Of a DNA stretch of 12,438 nt, positions 6,272 through 12,438 are shown in pieces. The position numbers and the translations under genes are program-made. Under the pieces are notes generated by a model. The model did no database searches. It saw only the letters and a list, made by a program, of their open reading frames with translations, and was not told the origin of the DNA. Each line of letters starts with the position of its first letter. Within the stretch, counting starts at the first letter, position 1. Source of the stretch: Candidatus Methanoplasma sp. (GTDB lineage: Archaea > Thermoplasmatota > Thermoplasmata > Methanomassiliicoccales > Methanomethylophilaceae); NCBI GenBank assembly GCA_031256615.1, contig JAIRQG010000106.1, positions 1-12,438 of the forward strand, read 5' to 3'.

Positions 6272-8314
6272 TTATGCACCTCCCATGAAATAGAATAGCA
6301 AAAGCATCACTGCGAAAAGCACGACTATTCCGATAACAACAACCGATGCGTAGTCGCGTACGTTGCCTGTCTGCACTTTGCTCATTGAATCTCCGCTTCC
6401 TGCGACCGCCGACGACAATGCGTTGACGGTACCGTCTATCACCTGTGTATCCACAAACTCTACCCCCTTGGCAACGCCGTATCCCATCTTCCACCCTATT
6501 TGATCATAGAGGCGCGGGAACCACCATCTGTTCGACAGTGCTTTGTAAAGCAGCGAGTTGCCGTCTTTGTTGAATTTACCAGGATTGATCGACATCTTGC
6601 TGTACATCACATACGCTACGCCTATCGCTATCAGTACCAGCGCGACGGTCAGATATGTGTATGCGCTCAGGAAGATGTCCTCAAGCCATCCCATGAACCC
6701 ATGCCCGTGCCCGGAACCTACCTGGAATTGTCCGGCGTGGATGCCTATCGTTACATAGTCATCAAATCCGAACAATATTATGCAGCCGAGCGCGGCAGCG
6801 AACACTGACAGTATGATCAGCGGTATCGTCATGCTCTTCGGGGACTCCCCGTGGCAGTGCTCGGCCCCATGGCCGGGCTTGCCCTTGAAGGTCATGAACC
6901 ACATGCGGAACATGTAGAAGGCTGTCATGAACGCCGTTATTATGGCGAGTATCCACAGGACCAGGAAGAGATATCCTTCCGCTCCGTAGTCACCCGCATG
7001 CATCGCAACCTCCAACACGATCTCCTTCGACCAGAATCCGCTGAACAGCGGGAATCCTGCTATCGAAAGAGAACCTATGAGCATTGTGATGGATGTTATC
7101 TTCATCTTGCTATGCAGTCCTCCCATCTCTCTCATATCCTCGGTGCCGGTTGCATGGATCACGGAACCGGAGCCCAGGAAGAGCAGTGCTTTGAAGAACG
7201 CATGGTTTGCCATGTGCAGGCATCCTGCGGTGTAGCCTACCGCTCCCGCAGCTATGAGGGCACTATCCCCGGACTGCAGTCCGAGGGCCATCATGTATCC
7301 TCCTGCTCCCAGCGCCAGGAACATGTATCCCAGCTGAGAGAGGGTGGAGTATGCCAGCACTTTCTTTATATTCATATTGTTAAGAGCCATGGTAGCGGCG
7401 AAGAACGCCGTTATTCCTCCGATGACACCTACGAAAAGCATCACTTCCGGGTTCTGCGCGAACAGAGGGAAGCATCTTGCGACAAGATACACTCCTGCCT
7501 TGACCATTGTCGCCGCGTGTATCAATGCCGATACGGTCGTGGGACCGGCCATCGCATCCGGAAGCCAATCCAGAAGCGGGAACTGCGCGCTCTTTCCTAT
7601 GACGCCGCCGAATATCAGGAGGCTTCCGAGCATCAGCATGTTCGGGTCGACCGATGCCATCGCAGCGGTGTCGAACACAGCCGTGTAGTCAAGGCTGCCG
7701 AACTCATACATCAGAACGAACATTCCTCCCATAAGGCACACATCTCCGAGCCTTGTGACAAGGAACGCCTTCTTCGCCGCGGATGCGGCATTGTCGGATG
7801 CGTCGTCGCCGTTGGGGTGGGTGAAGCTCCAGAATCCTATCAGCAGGTACGAGCACAGACCCATTGCCTCCCAGAAGACGAACATCTCAAGGAAGTTGCT
7901 TGATACGGCGAGCCCCAGCATTCCCGTGAGGAACAGGGACACTTCTGCGAAATATCTCCTTCTCTTCACGCCCTCATTATGCATGTATCCTATCGAGTAG
8001 ATGAAGATCAGCGTTGAGATGAAGGATGCAAAGAGCATCATCAGGCACGCGAGGCTGTCGACATAATATCCGATATTGATATCGAAGCTGCCTATCGAGA
8101 ACCATGTTATCTGTTCGGTCACATATCCGGGGCTGGAATATGCCGCGGATGTGAAGAACTCATATGATATCAGGGCCGAGATGAGGAACGCGAACATCGC
8201 TCCGAAGATCGCCAGCGGACCTCCGCCGTGCGGCATCTTCTTCCCGAAGAACCCTATGATCACGAAACAGAGCATCGGAACAAGCGGGACCAACCAAGTA
8301 TATTCTACGAACAT
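6272..8314 (-). CDS. fpoL: Fpo-like complex proton-pumping subunit FpoL (NuoL family)
   Basis: A 680-residue membrane subunit of the NuoL/FpoL family, the largest antiporter-like module. Landmarks are Glu149 in FVFWEAMGLCSYLLIGFW, Lys241 in GKSAQFPLLDWLPDAMAGP, His265 in SALIHAATMVKAG, and Lys430 in SGFWSKE. All match proton-path residues of NuoL. The C-terminus carries the extra region and final hydrophobic helix (about 655-677) expected for the lateral helix and anchor of this subunit. Two His-rich loops (His482/486/488 and His536/538) are visible. The ATG at 8314 follows the fpoK TAA by one base and is preceded by GAGGTGG in the fpoK 3' end. The TAA at 6272-6274 is one base from the fpoM ATG. 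A Mrp antiporter or hydrogenase assignment is unlikely because of the neighbouring fpoD and fpoC. Confidence 0.94.
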   Translation of the reverse strand: MFVEYTWLVPLVPMLCFVIIGFFGKKMPHGGGPLAIFGAMFAFLISALISYEFFTSAAYSSPGYVTEQITWFSIGSFDINIGYYVDSLACLMMLFASFISTLIFIYSIGYMHNEGVKRRRYFAEVSLFLTGMLGLAVSSNFLEMFVFWEAMGLCSYLLIGFWSFTHPNGDDASDNAASAAKKAFLVTRLGDVCLMGGMFVLMYEFGSLDYTAVFDTAAMASVDPNMLMLGSLLIFGGVIGKSAQFPLLDWLPDAMAGPTTVSALIHAATMVKAGVYLVARCFPLFAQNPEVMLFVGVIGGITAFFAATMALNNMNIKKVLAYSTLSQLGYMFLALGAGGYMMALGLQSGDSALIAAGAVGYTAGCLHMANHAFFKALLFLGSGSVIHATGTEDMREMGGLHSKMKITSITMLIGSLSIAGFPLFSGFWSKEIVLEVAMHAGDYGAEGYLFLVLWILAIITAFMTAFYMFRMWFMTFKGKPGHGAEHCHGESPKSMTIPLIILSVFAAALGCIILFGFDDYVTIGIHAGQFQVGSGHGHGFMGWLEDIFLSAYTYLTVALVLIAIGVAYVMYSKMSINPGKFNKDGNSLLYKALSNRWWFPRLYDQIGWKMGYGVAKGVEFVDTQVIDGTVNALSSAVAGSGDSMSKVQTGNVRDYASVVVIGIVVLFAVMLLLFYFMGGA
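6277..6283 (-). promoter_or_regulatory. Shine-Dalgarno GGAGGTG deciding the fpoM start
   Basis: GGAGGTG lies 6 bases before ATG 6268-6270, inside the last codons of fpoL (Gly-Gly-Ala-stop). The candidate GTG start at 6277-6279 is part of this motif, so it is unlikely to be used. Confidence 0.75.
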
Positions 8315-8315
8315 C

Positions 8316-8618
8316 TTACCACCTCATGGATGTGAGGCTGTCGGCCTCGGTCGTGTTCTTCAGCTTGTAAGCATTGAGCAATATCGCGATTCCTACCGCG
8401 ACCTCTGCCGCGGCTACCGATATGGTCATTATCACAAACACTTGCCCTAGCACATCTGTCGTGAACGCAGAGAACACAATGAAATTTATGTTGGCTGCGT
8501 TGAGCATCAGCTCGATGCACATCAGAACAACGATCGTGTTGCTCTTTACCATTACACCATACGCACCGATCGCGAAGAGCACGGCTGCGAATACGAGATA
8601 AACCTCAATCGGTATCAT
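8316..8618 (-). CDS. fpoK: Fpo-like complex membrane subunit FpoK (NuoK family)
   Basis: A 100-residue, three-helix membrane protein of the NuoK/FpoK family. The two buried glutamates essential for proton transfer in NuoK appear at the usual numbers: Glu36 in VLMCIELMLNAANINF and Glu72 in SVAAAEVAVGIAIL. The gene overlaps the end of fpoJ2 by 14 bases. A GGAGGTG Shine-Dalgarno lies 7 bases before its ATG at 8616-8618, within fpoJ2 codons for Glu-Glu-Val. This supports the start, and the resulting family-normal length agrees. It ends one base before fpoL. Role: part of the proton path linking the quinone-site subunits (H, J) to the antiporter-like modules. Confidence 0.94.
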   Translation of the reverse strand: MIPIEVYLVFAAVLFAIGAYGVMVKSNTIVVLMCIELMLNAANINFIVFSAFTTDVLGQVFVIMTISVAAAEVAVGIAILLNAYKLKNTTEADSLTSMRW

Positions 8619-8898
8619 CGGACTCCACCTCCTCTCTTGCGATACAGACCCCGCCTATCATGGCGCCGAACATAAGCAGCGCCAGGATCAGCAGCAGCGG
8701 GCCGTATGTTTCAAACAATGCGTAGTTGAGTGAGTTCGTGTCCATGACGCCGCTCTCATCCTCCCCGCCGGTAAAGTCGATACTTCCGGGGGAATCGTTG
8801 GTGACGTAATCGTCCCAATCTGTTGCCATCATTGACAACGCGAGCACTGCCAGCAGCATGGCTGCTGCGCAGACGCCTATCGCGACCTTCTTATTCAT
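8605..8898 (-). CDS. fpoJ: Fpo-like complex membrane subunit J, C-terminal part (FpoJ2)
   Basis: A 97-residue protein with an N-terminal hydrophobic helix (about 5-24 from the chosen ATG), an acidic middle (rich in Asp/Glu/Gly) and a second helix containing YGPLLLILALLMFGAMIGG. The YGP-LLLIL stretch is the C-terminal NuoJ element; the first part of NuoJ is the separate gene upstream. A GTG at 8905-8907 would add three codons, but it lies inside an AAGGTGG Shine-Dalgarno (8904-8910). The ATG at 8896-8898, 6 bases past AGGTG, is therefore preferred. It overlaps the fpoJ1 stop by 8 bases (ATGAATAA) and fpoK by 14. Splitting of NuoJ into two genes is, to my knowledge, also found in other archaea, so this is not read as a frameshift. 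Membrane arm subunit near the quinone-site end. Confidence 0.85.
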   Translation of the reverse strand: MNKKVAIGVCAAAMLLAVLALSMMATDWDDYVTNDSPGSIDFTGGEDESGVMDTNSLNYALFETYGPLLLILALLMFGAMIGGVCIAREEVESDDTD

Positions 8899-9220
8899 TC
8901 GAACCACCTTCGTTACGCATTATGTATCTTCTTGTCAGCATGATGCTGAATGCGAACAGTATTGTTATCGCACCCACGTACACCAGCATTTGGATCACAC
9001 CGATGAATTCTGCCTCCAGGAAGAAATATGTGACCGCCACGCAGACGAACACGAGAGCAAGATAGAATGCGCTGTGCACAGCCTCTTTTGCAGTCACCAC
9101 ATACAACGCGGCGGCTATGGCTATTGCGGCCAATACCACAAAGGCCACAAGATCCGAGTTTTCCCAGAGGTACCCCATCACATCGCAAAATCCGTTCCAG
9201 ATATCGTTCAGGATTTCCAT
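8891..9220 (-). CDS. fpoJ: Fpo-like complex membrane subunit J, N-terminal part (FpoJ1)
   Basis: A 109-residue membrane protein equal to the first three-helix part of NuoJ. Hydrophobic helices lie at about 23-43, 49-67 and 72-95. The most conserved NuoJ segment is present at 69-95: EAEFIGVIQMLVYVGAIT and following, including Tyr81. In complex I this third helix is a gating element between the quinone site and the proton channels. The ATG at 9218-9220 shares its A with the TAA stop of fpoI (TAATG). It has a GAGGTG Shine-Dalgarno 5 bases upstream. The 3' end overlaps fpoJ2 by 8 bases, so the two J parts are probably made in equal amounts by coupled translation. Confidence 0.9.
   Translation of the reverse strand: MEILNDIWNGFCDVMGYLWENSDLVAFVVLAAIAIAAALYVVTAKEAVHSAFYLALVFVCVAVTYFFLEAEFIGVIQMLVYVGAITILFAFSIMLTRRYIMRNEGGSNE
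8904..8910 (-). promoter_or_regulatory. Shine-Dalgarno AAGGTGG deciding the fpoJ2 start
   Basis: On the minus strand AAGGTGG ends 5 bases before ATG 8896-8898. The alternative GTG start (8905-8907) lies inside it. Located in the last codons of fpoJ1. Confidence 0.65.
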
Positions 9221-9972
9221 TATAGCACCTCATTGATACGCAGAGCGTCCTTCGGACAGTCCTCTACGCAATTCTCACAGCATATGCAGGCATCATTATT
9301 GAACTCAGGGTAGAGTATGGGCCTGCCTTTTTCATTCACTCCGTGCTCGACCATCTTAACGGCCTTCACAGGGCATACTTTCTCACATTTTTTGCAGCTG
9401 ATGCACTTGGCTGCATCAAGGACCGGTCTGTCGATCTTGAACGGCGATATCCTCCTTTCGGAGTTCCCGTTCTTGATGTCTGACATCAGGGTCTGCTCGA
9501 GATGTATCTCCATCTTTTCGGTAGCGCCTTCGTAAGCCAGCCTCTTCGGGCCGTAGATCAGGTCCTCTCTCGTGTATTCGGCAAGTTCGAACTCTGGGGT
9601 GACCGTCATCGCATCCAACGGGCAGTATTCCGCACAGTATCCGCACATAGCACATCTTCCCAGATTGATCTGCGGCCTCATGACCTTCTGCCCGGATGCA
9701 TCCTCGGTCTCCACCAGCTTTATACACGCAGTGGGGCACATCTTTGCGCACATTCCGCATGCGACGCACCTGTCGAACCTTAGTCCGGGGCGTCCGCGGT
9801 AGTTCTCCGGCATCCACATTTTTTCGTAGGGATACAGGATCGTGACCGGCCTGTGCACAACGGTCTTACAGAAGAACCTGAACACCTTCCACAGCGGCTT
9901 CATGACCCAAAGGGATCCTGCCGGGCTTCTATCGGAGTCAATGTATTCTGTCTTGTATTTGCTCCAGGCCAT
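9220..9972 (-). CDS. fpoI: Fpo-like complex iron-sulfur subunit FpoI with four [4Fe-4S] motifs
   Basis: A 250-residue NuoI/FpoI-family iron-sulfur protein, longer than the usual roughly 130-180 residues. The NuoI core (about 20-135) has an amphipathic N-terminus, PVTILYPYEK and RGRPGLRFD, then two CxxCxxCxxxCP motifs at Cys69-72-75-79 and Cys107-110-113-117. These would hold the N6a/N6b-type clusters that pass electrons to FpoB and the carrier site. After a 70-residue linker, two more CxxCxxCxxxCP motifs follow at Cys190-193-196-200 and Cys229-232-235-239, an added 2[4Fe-4S] ferredoxin-like domain. Since no FpoF or NuoEFG gene is visible, this domain may be the electron entry or ferredoxin docking site (inference). 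The ATG shares its A with the fpoH stop (TGATG), and GGAGGTG lies 7 bases upstream. Peripheral arm, cytoplasmic face of the membrane. Confidence 0.92.
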   Translation of the reverse strand: MAWSKYKTEYIDSDRSPAGSLWVMKPLWKVFRFFCKTVVHRPVTILYPYEKMWMPENYRGRPGLRFDRCVACGMCAKMCPTACIKLVETEDASGQKVMRPQINLGRCAMCGYCAEYCPLDAMTVTPEFELAEYTREDLIYGPKRLAYEGATEKMEIHLEQTLMSDIKNGNSERRISPFKIDRPVLDAAKCISCKKCEKVCPVKAVKMVEHGVNEKGRPILYPEFNNDACICCENCVEDCPKDALRINEVL

Positions 9973-11144
9973 CAGAACACACCTCCGAGTTTAAGCACCA
10001 GTACCACAGCAAGGTTCAGCACCGACAGCGGCATGAAGACCTTCCAACCTATGTTGACGATCTGATCCGTCCTCACACGTGCGAGCGCTCCTCTCAGCAG
10101 GATCATTATGAAGAATATCAGCCAGACCTTGAGCAGGAACACTATTTCCGGGATCCAGCCGTTCATGTCCGCCGATGCGAACGGGATCAGCCATCCTCCC
10201 AGATACATTATGACCACCATTGCGCATGAGACATATCCTCTCATGTAGTCCGCCAGCATGATGAGTCCCCATTTCATTCCCGCATATTCCGTCTGCCATC
10301 CTTCCACAAGTTCCGCTTCTGCTTCCGCTATATCGAACGGTACACGTTCTGCCTCGGCGGTCGCACAGAATATGAAAGTGATGAAACCGATTATCTGGGG
10401 TACGATGAACCAGACCGTGTCGAACTGCGCATTGATTATATCATTGATATTGAAACTTCCCGCCAACAGACAGGTCGTGGCTATCATTATGAGCATCGGG
10501 ACCTCGTAAGAGATCATGAGCTCGGCGGCCCTCATTCCTCCGATAAGGGAATACTTGTTGTTCTGGGCCCAGCCGGAAACAAGTATGAAGAAGGGCGCCA
10601 GCGCGAACAGCGCCATTATGATCAGCAGGCCGGTTCCGTAGTTGACGACGAACCACCTCGGCGAGAGGGGGATCATGCACGCTATCAGGACCGACGTTCC
10701 GATTATCAGCGCCGCTGTCCACATATATGTGGTCTTGTCGACCTTTCTCGGTATAACGTTCTCTTTCATGAACGTCTTGAGGCCGTCCGCGACGCACTGA
10801 AGGAATCCTTTCAGTCCGATCATGGTGCCTCTCCTGTCCATCAGCCTTCCGAGGACCTTACGCTCCATCCACAGGGATATGAGGGTCACAACGAAGGCGA
10901 TGGCGAAGATGACGATCATGAAGATCACAAGCGCGAACACATTGGAGACCTCGTCCGATATGAGCCAGGTTGACAGCCCGTTACCGGGCAAGAGCAGGTT
11001 TACGAGCCACGCGATCAGCCCTCCGATGATCTCCCAAAGCTTATAGGAAATATCGAACGGAAGGTTGTACGAGGCAAAAGGATAGAACGCATTGTCCATC
11101 ACATCCTTGAATATTATCCAATCCAGAATGCTGCTGTATCCCAT
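9972..11144 (-). CDS. fpoH: Fpo-like complex membrane subunit FpoH (NuoH family)
   Basis: A 390-residue multi-helix membrane protein of the NuoH/FpoH family, which forms the membrane part of the carrier-binding chamber and docks the peripheral arm. Family motifs are WMERKVLGRLMDRRG (92-106), the following CVADGLKTFMKE (117-128), GWAQNNKYSLIGGMRAAEL (191-209), and AERVPFDIAEAEAELVEGW (265-283) with EYAGMKWGL (286-294). The Glu/Asp-rich third loop is the proposed coupling element in complex I. About 58 residues more than in the E. coli protein precede the ERK motif, including a hydrophobic stretch at 36-53. The start ATG 11142-11144 lies 4 bases after the fpoD TGA, with AGGTGA (containing that TGA) as Shine-Dalgarno; the spacing of 4 bases is short. 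It shares one base with fpoI. Confidence 0.93.
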   Translation of the reverse strand: MGYSSILDWIIFKDVMDNAFYPFASYNLPFDISYKLWEIIGGLIAWLVNLLLPGNGLSTWLISDEVSNVFALVIFMIVIFAIAFVVTLISLWMERKVLGRLMDRRGTMIGLKGFLQCVADGLKTFMKENVIPRKVDKTTYMWTAALIIGTSVLIACMIPLSPRWFVVNYGTGLLIIMALFALAPFFILVSGWAQNNKYSLIGGMRAAELMISYEVPMLIMIATTCLLAGSFNINDIINAQFDTVWFIVPQIIGFITFIFCATAEAERVPFDIAEAEAELVEGWQTEYAGMKWGLIMLADYMRGYVSCAMVVIMYLGGWLIPFASADMNGWIPEIVFLLKVWLIFFIMILLRGALARVRTDQIVNIGWKVFMPLSVLNLAVVLVLKLGGVF

Positions 11145-11148
11145 AACA

Positions 11149-12291
11149 TCACCTGTCGGTCTCTCCCAGACACATGTCTATCATCGCCATTACCACAGGC
11201 ACGTCTGCGATCCTGCATCCCTGCACCAATGGTTTGGCGGCAGATACGTTCACAAAGATCGGACTGCGCACCTTGAGCCTGTAAGGCTTATCGGACCCGT
11301 CGGAGATCAGACACATCATGGACTCTCCGCGGGGGTCCTCCATCCTCATGAACGCTCTTCCGGCCGGTACCTTTGAGGGCACTTTGAGCCTGTAGGGCGC
11401 GTTCTTTCCGATGGCTTGGATCTTTTCCAGCGCCTGCATTATTATCTTGCAGGATTGGAACATCTCTTCGATCCTGATCTTATACCTCGAATACGAGTCT
11501 CCGTCCTTGAGTACGGGCACCTCAAATTCCACTTTATCGTAATTGTCGTAAGGATCGTCACGGCGTACATCGAAGTCAACGCCGGTGCCTCTCATGGCCG
11601 GCCCCGTGATGCCCAGGTTGGCACATCTCTCCCTTGTGAGGACGCCGGTGCCTTTCATCCTTGAAACGAACGTTGACGAATCATCGATAAGAGAGATCAC
11701 ATCCCATATCGCTTTCTCAAAACGGTTGATGCATCTCTTTGTGTACATCACAAAGTCATCGTTGATGTCGTTCCTCACTCCGCCTATGCGGGGGAAGTTC
11801 GTTGTCATCCTTGCGCCGCAGAGCCTCACGTTGAGATCCATGAAGAATTCCCTCTCTCTCATCGACCACAGGAACACCGTGAGGTTTCCCAGGTCGGTAC
11901 CTACGGCCGCAAGCCACATTAGGTGCGACTGGATACGGCAGATCTCATCCCCTATCATCCTGATGTATTTTGCTTTCTCGGGGATGTCTATGCCCAATGC
12001 TTTCTCCACGGTCATACAGTACAGATGTGTGTATGTCATGGATGCGGCGTAGCAGAGACGGTCCGCCATCGGTATGATCTTCGGATAGATCCTGTTCTCG
12101 CATTCCTTCTCCCAGCCTCTGTGCAGGTAACCGATGATCGGTTCTGCGTCTGTCACTATCTCTCCGTCGAGCTGGGCTTTGAGTGTCCAAAGTCCGTGCG
12201 AGAAGGGGTGCTGCGGGCCCATGATGACCCACATTTTGTCCGTTTGCAGATGGGAGTCGGGATCATAGACAATATCGTTTTTGGCCATCAT
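11149..12291 (-). CDS. fpoD: Fpo-like complex 49-kDa-type subunit FpoD (NuoD family)
   Basis: A 380-residue NuoD/FpoD-family protein, homologous to the large subunit of [NiFe] hydrogenases, which lines the electron-carrier site with FpoB and FpoH. Motifs are GPQHPFSHG (25-33), IGYLHRGWEK (53-62), ADRLCY (76-81) and IGGVRND, ending in CLGETDR. His32 and Tyr81 align with His38 and Tyr87 of Thermus Nqo4, the residues that hold the quinone head group. The four Ni-binding cysteines of hydrogenases are not present as CxxC pairs (only single Cys64 and the Cys near the C-terminus), so it is not a hydrogenase. The ATG at 12291 overlaps the fpoC stop in ATGA; a second ATG is the next codon. GGGGG (12298-12302) lies upstream. 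C and D are separate genes here, not fused. Confidence 0.95.
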   Translation of the reverse strand: MMAKNDIVYDPDSHLQTDKMWVIMGPQHPFSHGLWTLKAQLDGEIVTDAEPIIGYLHRGWEKECENRIYPKIIPMADRLCYAASMTYTHLYCMTVEKALGIDIPEKAKYIRMIGDEICRIQSHLMWLAAVGTDLGNLTVFLWSMREREFFMDLNVRLCGARMTTNFPRIGGVRNDINDDFVMYTKRCINRFEKAIWDVISLIDDSSTFVSRMKGTGVLTRERCANLGITGPAMRGTGVDFDVRRDDPYDNYDKVEFEVPVLKDGDSYSRYKIRIEEMFQSCKIIMQALEKIQAIGKNAPYRLKVPSKVPAGRAFMRMEDPRGESMMCLISDGSDKPYRLKVRSPIFVNVSAAKPLVQGCRIADVPVVMAMIDMCLGETDR

Positions 12292-12437
12292 TCCTGCCCC
12301 CTTAGTTTATATGATTTTCTGAAAGGATAGAACTCATAAGTATCCGGCGTAAGGAGCCTCTGGAGTTTCGGGTGTCCTTCAAAGACAATCCCGAACAGCT
12401 CATATGTCTCCCTCTCATGCCAGTTCCCTCCGTCCCA
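12288..12437 (-). CDS. fpoC: Fpo-like complex 30-kDa-type subunit FpoC (NuoC family), C-terminal fragment
   Basis: The last 49 codons of a gene entering from the right edge. They read W-D-G-G-N, then WHERETYELFGIVFEGHP (residues 6-23 of the fragment), then LQRLLTPDTYEFYPFRKSYKL. This matches the NuoC signature (a Glu-Arg-Glu-x-Tyr-x-Leu-Phe-Gly-Ile segment, Gly-His-Pro, then Pro-Leu-Arg-Lys-x-Tyr, here with Phe for Leu). NuoC/FpoC pairs with NuoD/FpoD in the peripheral arm and has no redox cofactor. The TGA at 12288-12290 overlaps the fpoD ATG at 12289-12291 as ATGA. fpoA and fpoB are expected further right but are not in the window. Confidence 0.9.
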   Translation of the reverse strand, partial: WDGGNWHERETYELFGIVFEGHPKLQRLLTPDTYEFYPFRKSYKLRGQE

Positions 12438-12438
12438 T

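Noticed and set aside
6271..6279. GTG at 6277-6279 as the start of fpoM
   Set aside because: It is part of a perfect GGAGGTG ribosome binding site placed 6 bases before a good ATG.
6851..7903. A 350-codon open frame on the plus strand antisense to fpoL
   Set aside because: It has no family resemblance, an odd composition rich in His, Arg, Glu and Cys, and mirrors the codon structure of the clear fpoL gene.
8605..9220. FpoJ1/FpoJ2 as one nuoJ gene broken by a frameshift
   Set aside because: Each part has its own ATG and Shine-Dalgarno, the 8-base overlap matches the style of the other junctions, and split J subunits are known in archaea.
11149..12291. FpoD as the large subunit of an energy-converting [NiFe] hydrogenase
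   Set aside because: The paired CxxC nickel ligands are missing at both ends, and the operon order C-D-H-I-J-K-L-M-N is that of Fpo/Nuo.
1..12438. tRNA, rRNA, insertion sequence, phage or defence genes
   Set aside because: Coding density is near complete with housekeeping and energy genes; no cloverleaf, transposase, integrase or defence domain was seen in the gaps or frames.

Overview
The window looks like a chromosomal piece of a methanogenic archaeon of the Thermoplasmata lineage, most likely order Methanomassiliicoccales (host-associated or related). This rests on: a long fpo-type operon (F420H2-dehydrogenase-like relative of complex I) whose last gene fpoN is followed directly by lipid genes, with no fpoO or fpoF here; an archaeal Nob1; a geranylgeranyl-reductase-type flavoprotein; and the end of a Big_2-repeat surface protein of the kind common in gut methanogens. 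The assignment is inference from protein similarity recalled from memory; no database was searched.

Layout. Bases 2-397 (+) hold the C-terminal end of a repetitive Ig-like (Big_2) surface protein. Bases 398-619 are non-coding and contain a hairpin-rich region ending in a T8 tract (likely terminator) and the start region of the next gene. Bases 620-1078 (+) encode a PIN-domain/zinc-ribbon protein matching archaeal Nob1. From 1079 to the right edge everything is on the minus strand. Read in transcription order (right to left) it is fpoC (3' end only), fpoD, fpoH, fpoI, fpoJ1, fpoJ2, fpoK, fpoL, fpoM, fpoN, a 104-base gap with promoter-like and palindromic elements, then a trans-polyprenyl diphosphate synthase and a geranylgeranyl-reductase-family flavoprotein, which meets nob1 tail to tail with no intervening base. 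fpoA and fpoB presumably lie beyond the right edge.

How the genes work together. FpoC, D and I form the peripheral electron-transfer arm and FpoH, J1, J2, K, L, M and N the proton-pumping membrane arm. No NADH module (NuoEFG) or F420H2 module (FpoF) is visible, so the likely donor is reduced ferredoxin. FpoI is enlarged and carries four rather than two [4Fe-4S] ferredoxin motifs. FpoD keeps the His and Tyr that bind the quinone head group in complex I. The enzymes just downstream could make and partly saturate a prenyl chain; the synthase has small residues before its first Asp-rich motif, which suggests a product longer than C20. The most interesting hypothesis is that this locus couples a ferredoxin-oxidising Fpo-like pump to synthesis of the tail of its own lipid-soluble electron carrier (methanophenazine-like). 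The alternative is plain membrane-lipid synthesis.

Genes in the fpo block are tightly coupled: junctions range from a 14-base overlap to a 4-base gap, and Shine-Dalgarno sequences (GGAGGTG-like) lie inside the last codons of the preceding gene. The genes that probably head transcripts (nob1, prenyl synthase) show no Shine-Dalgarno sequence.
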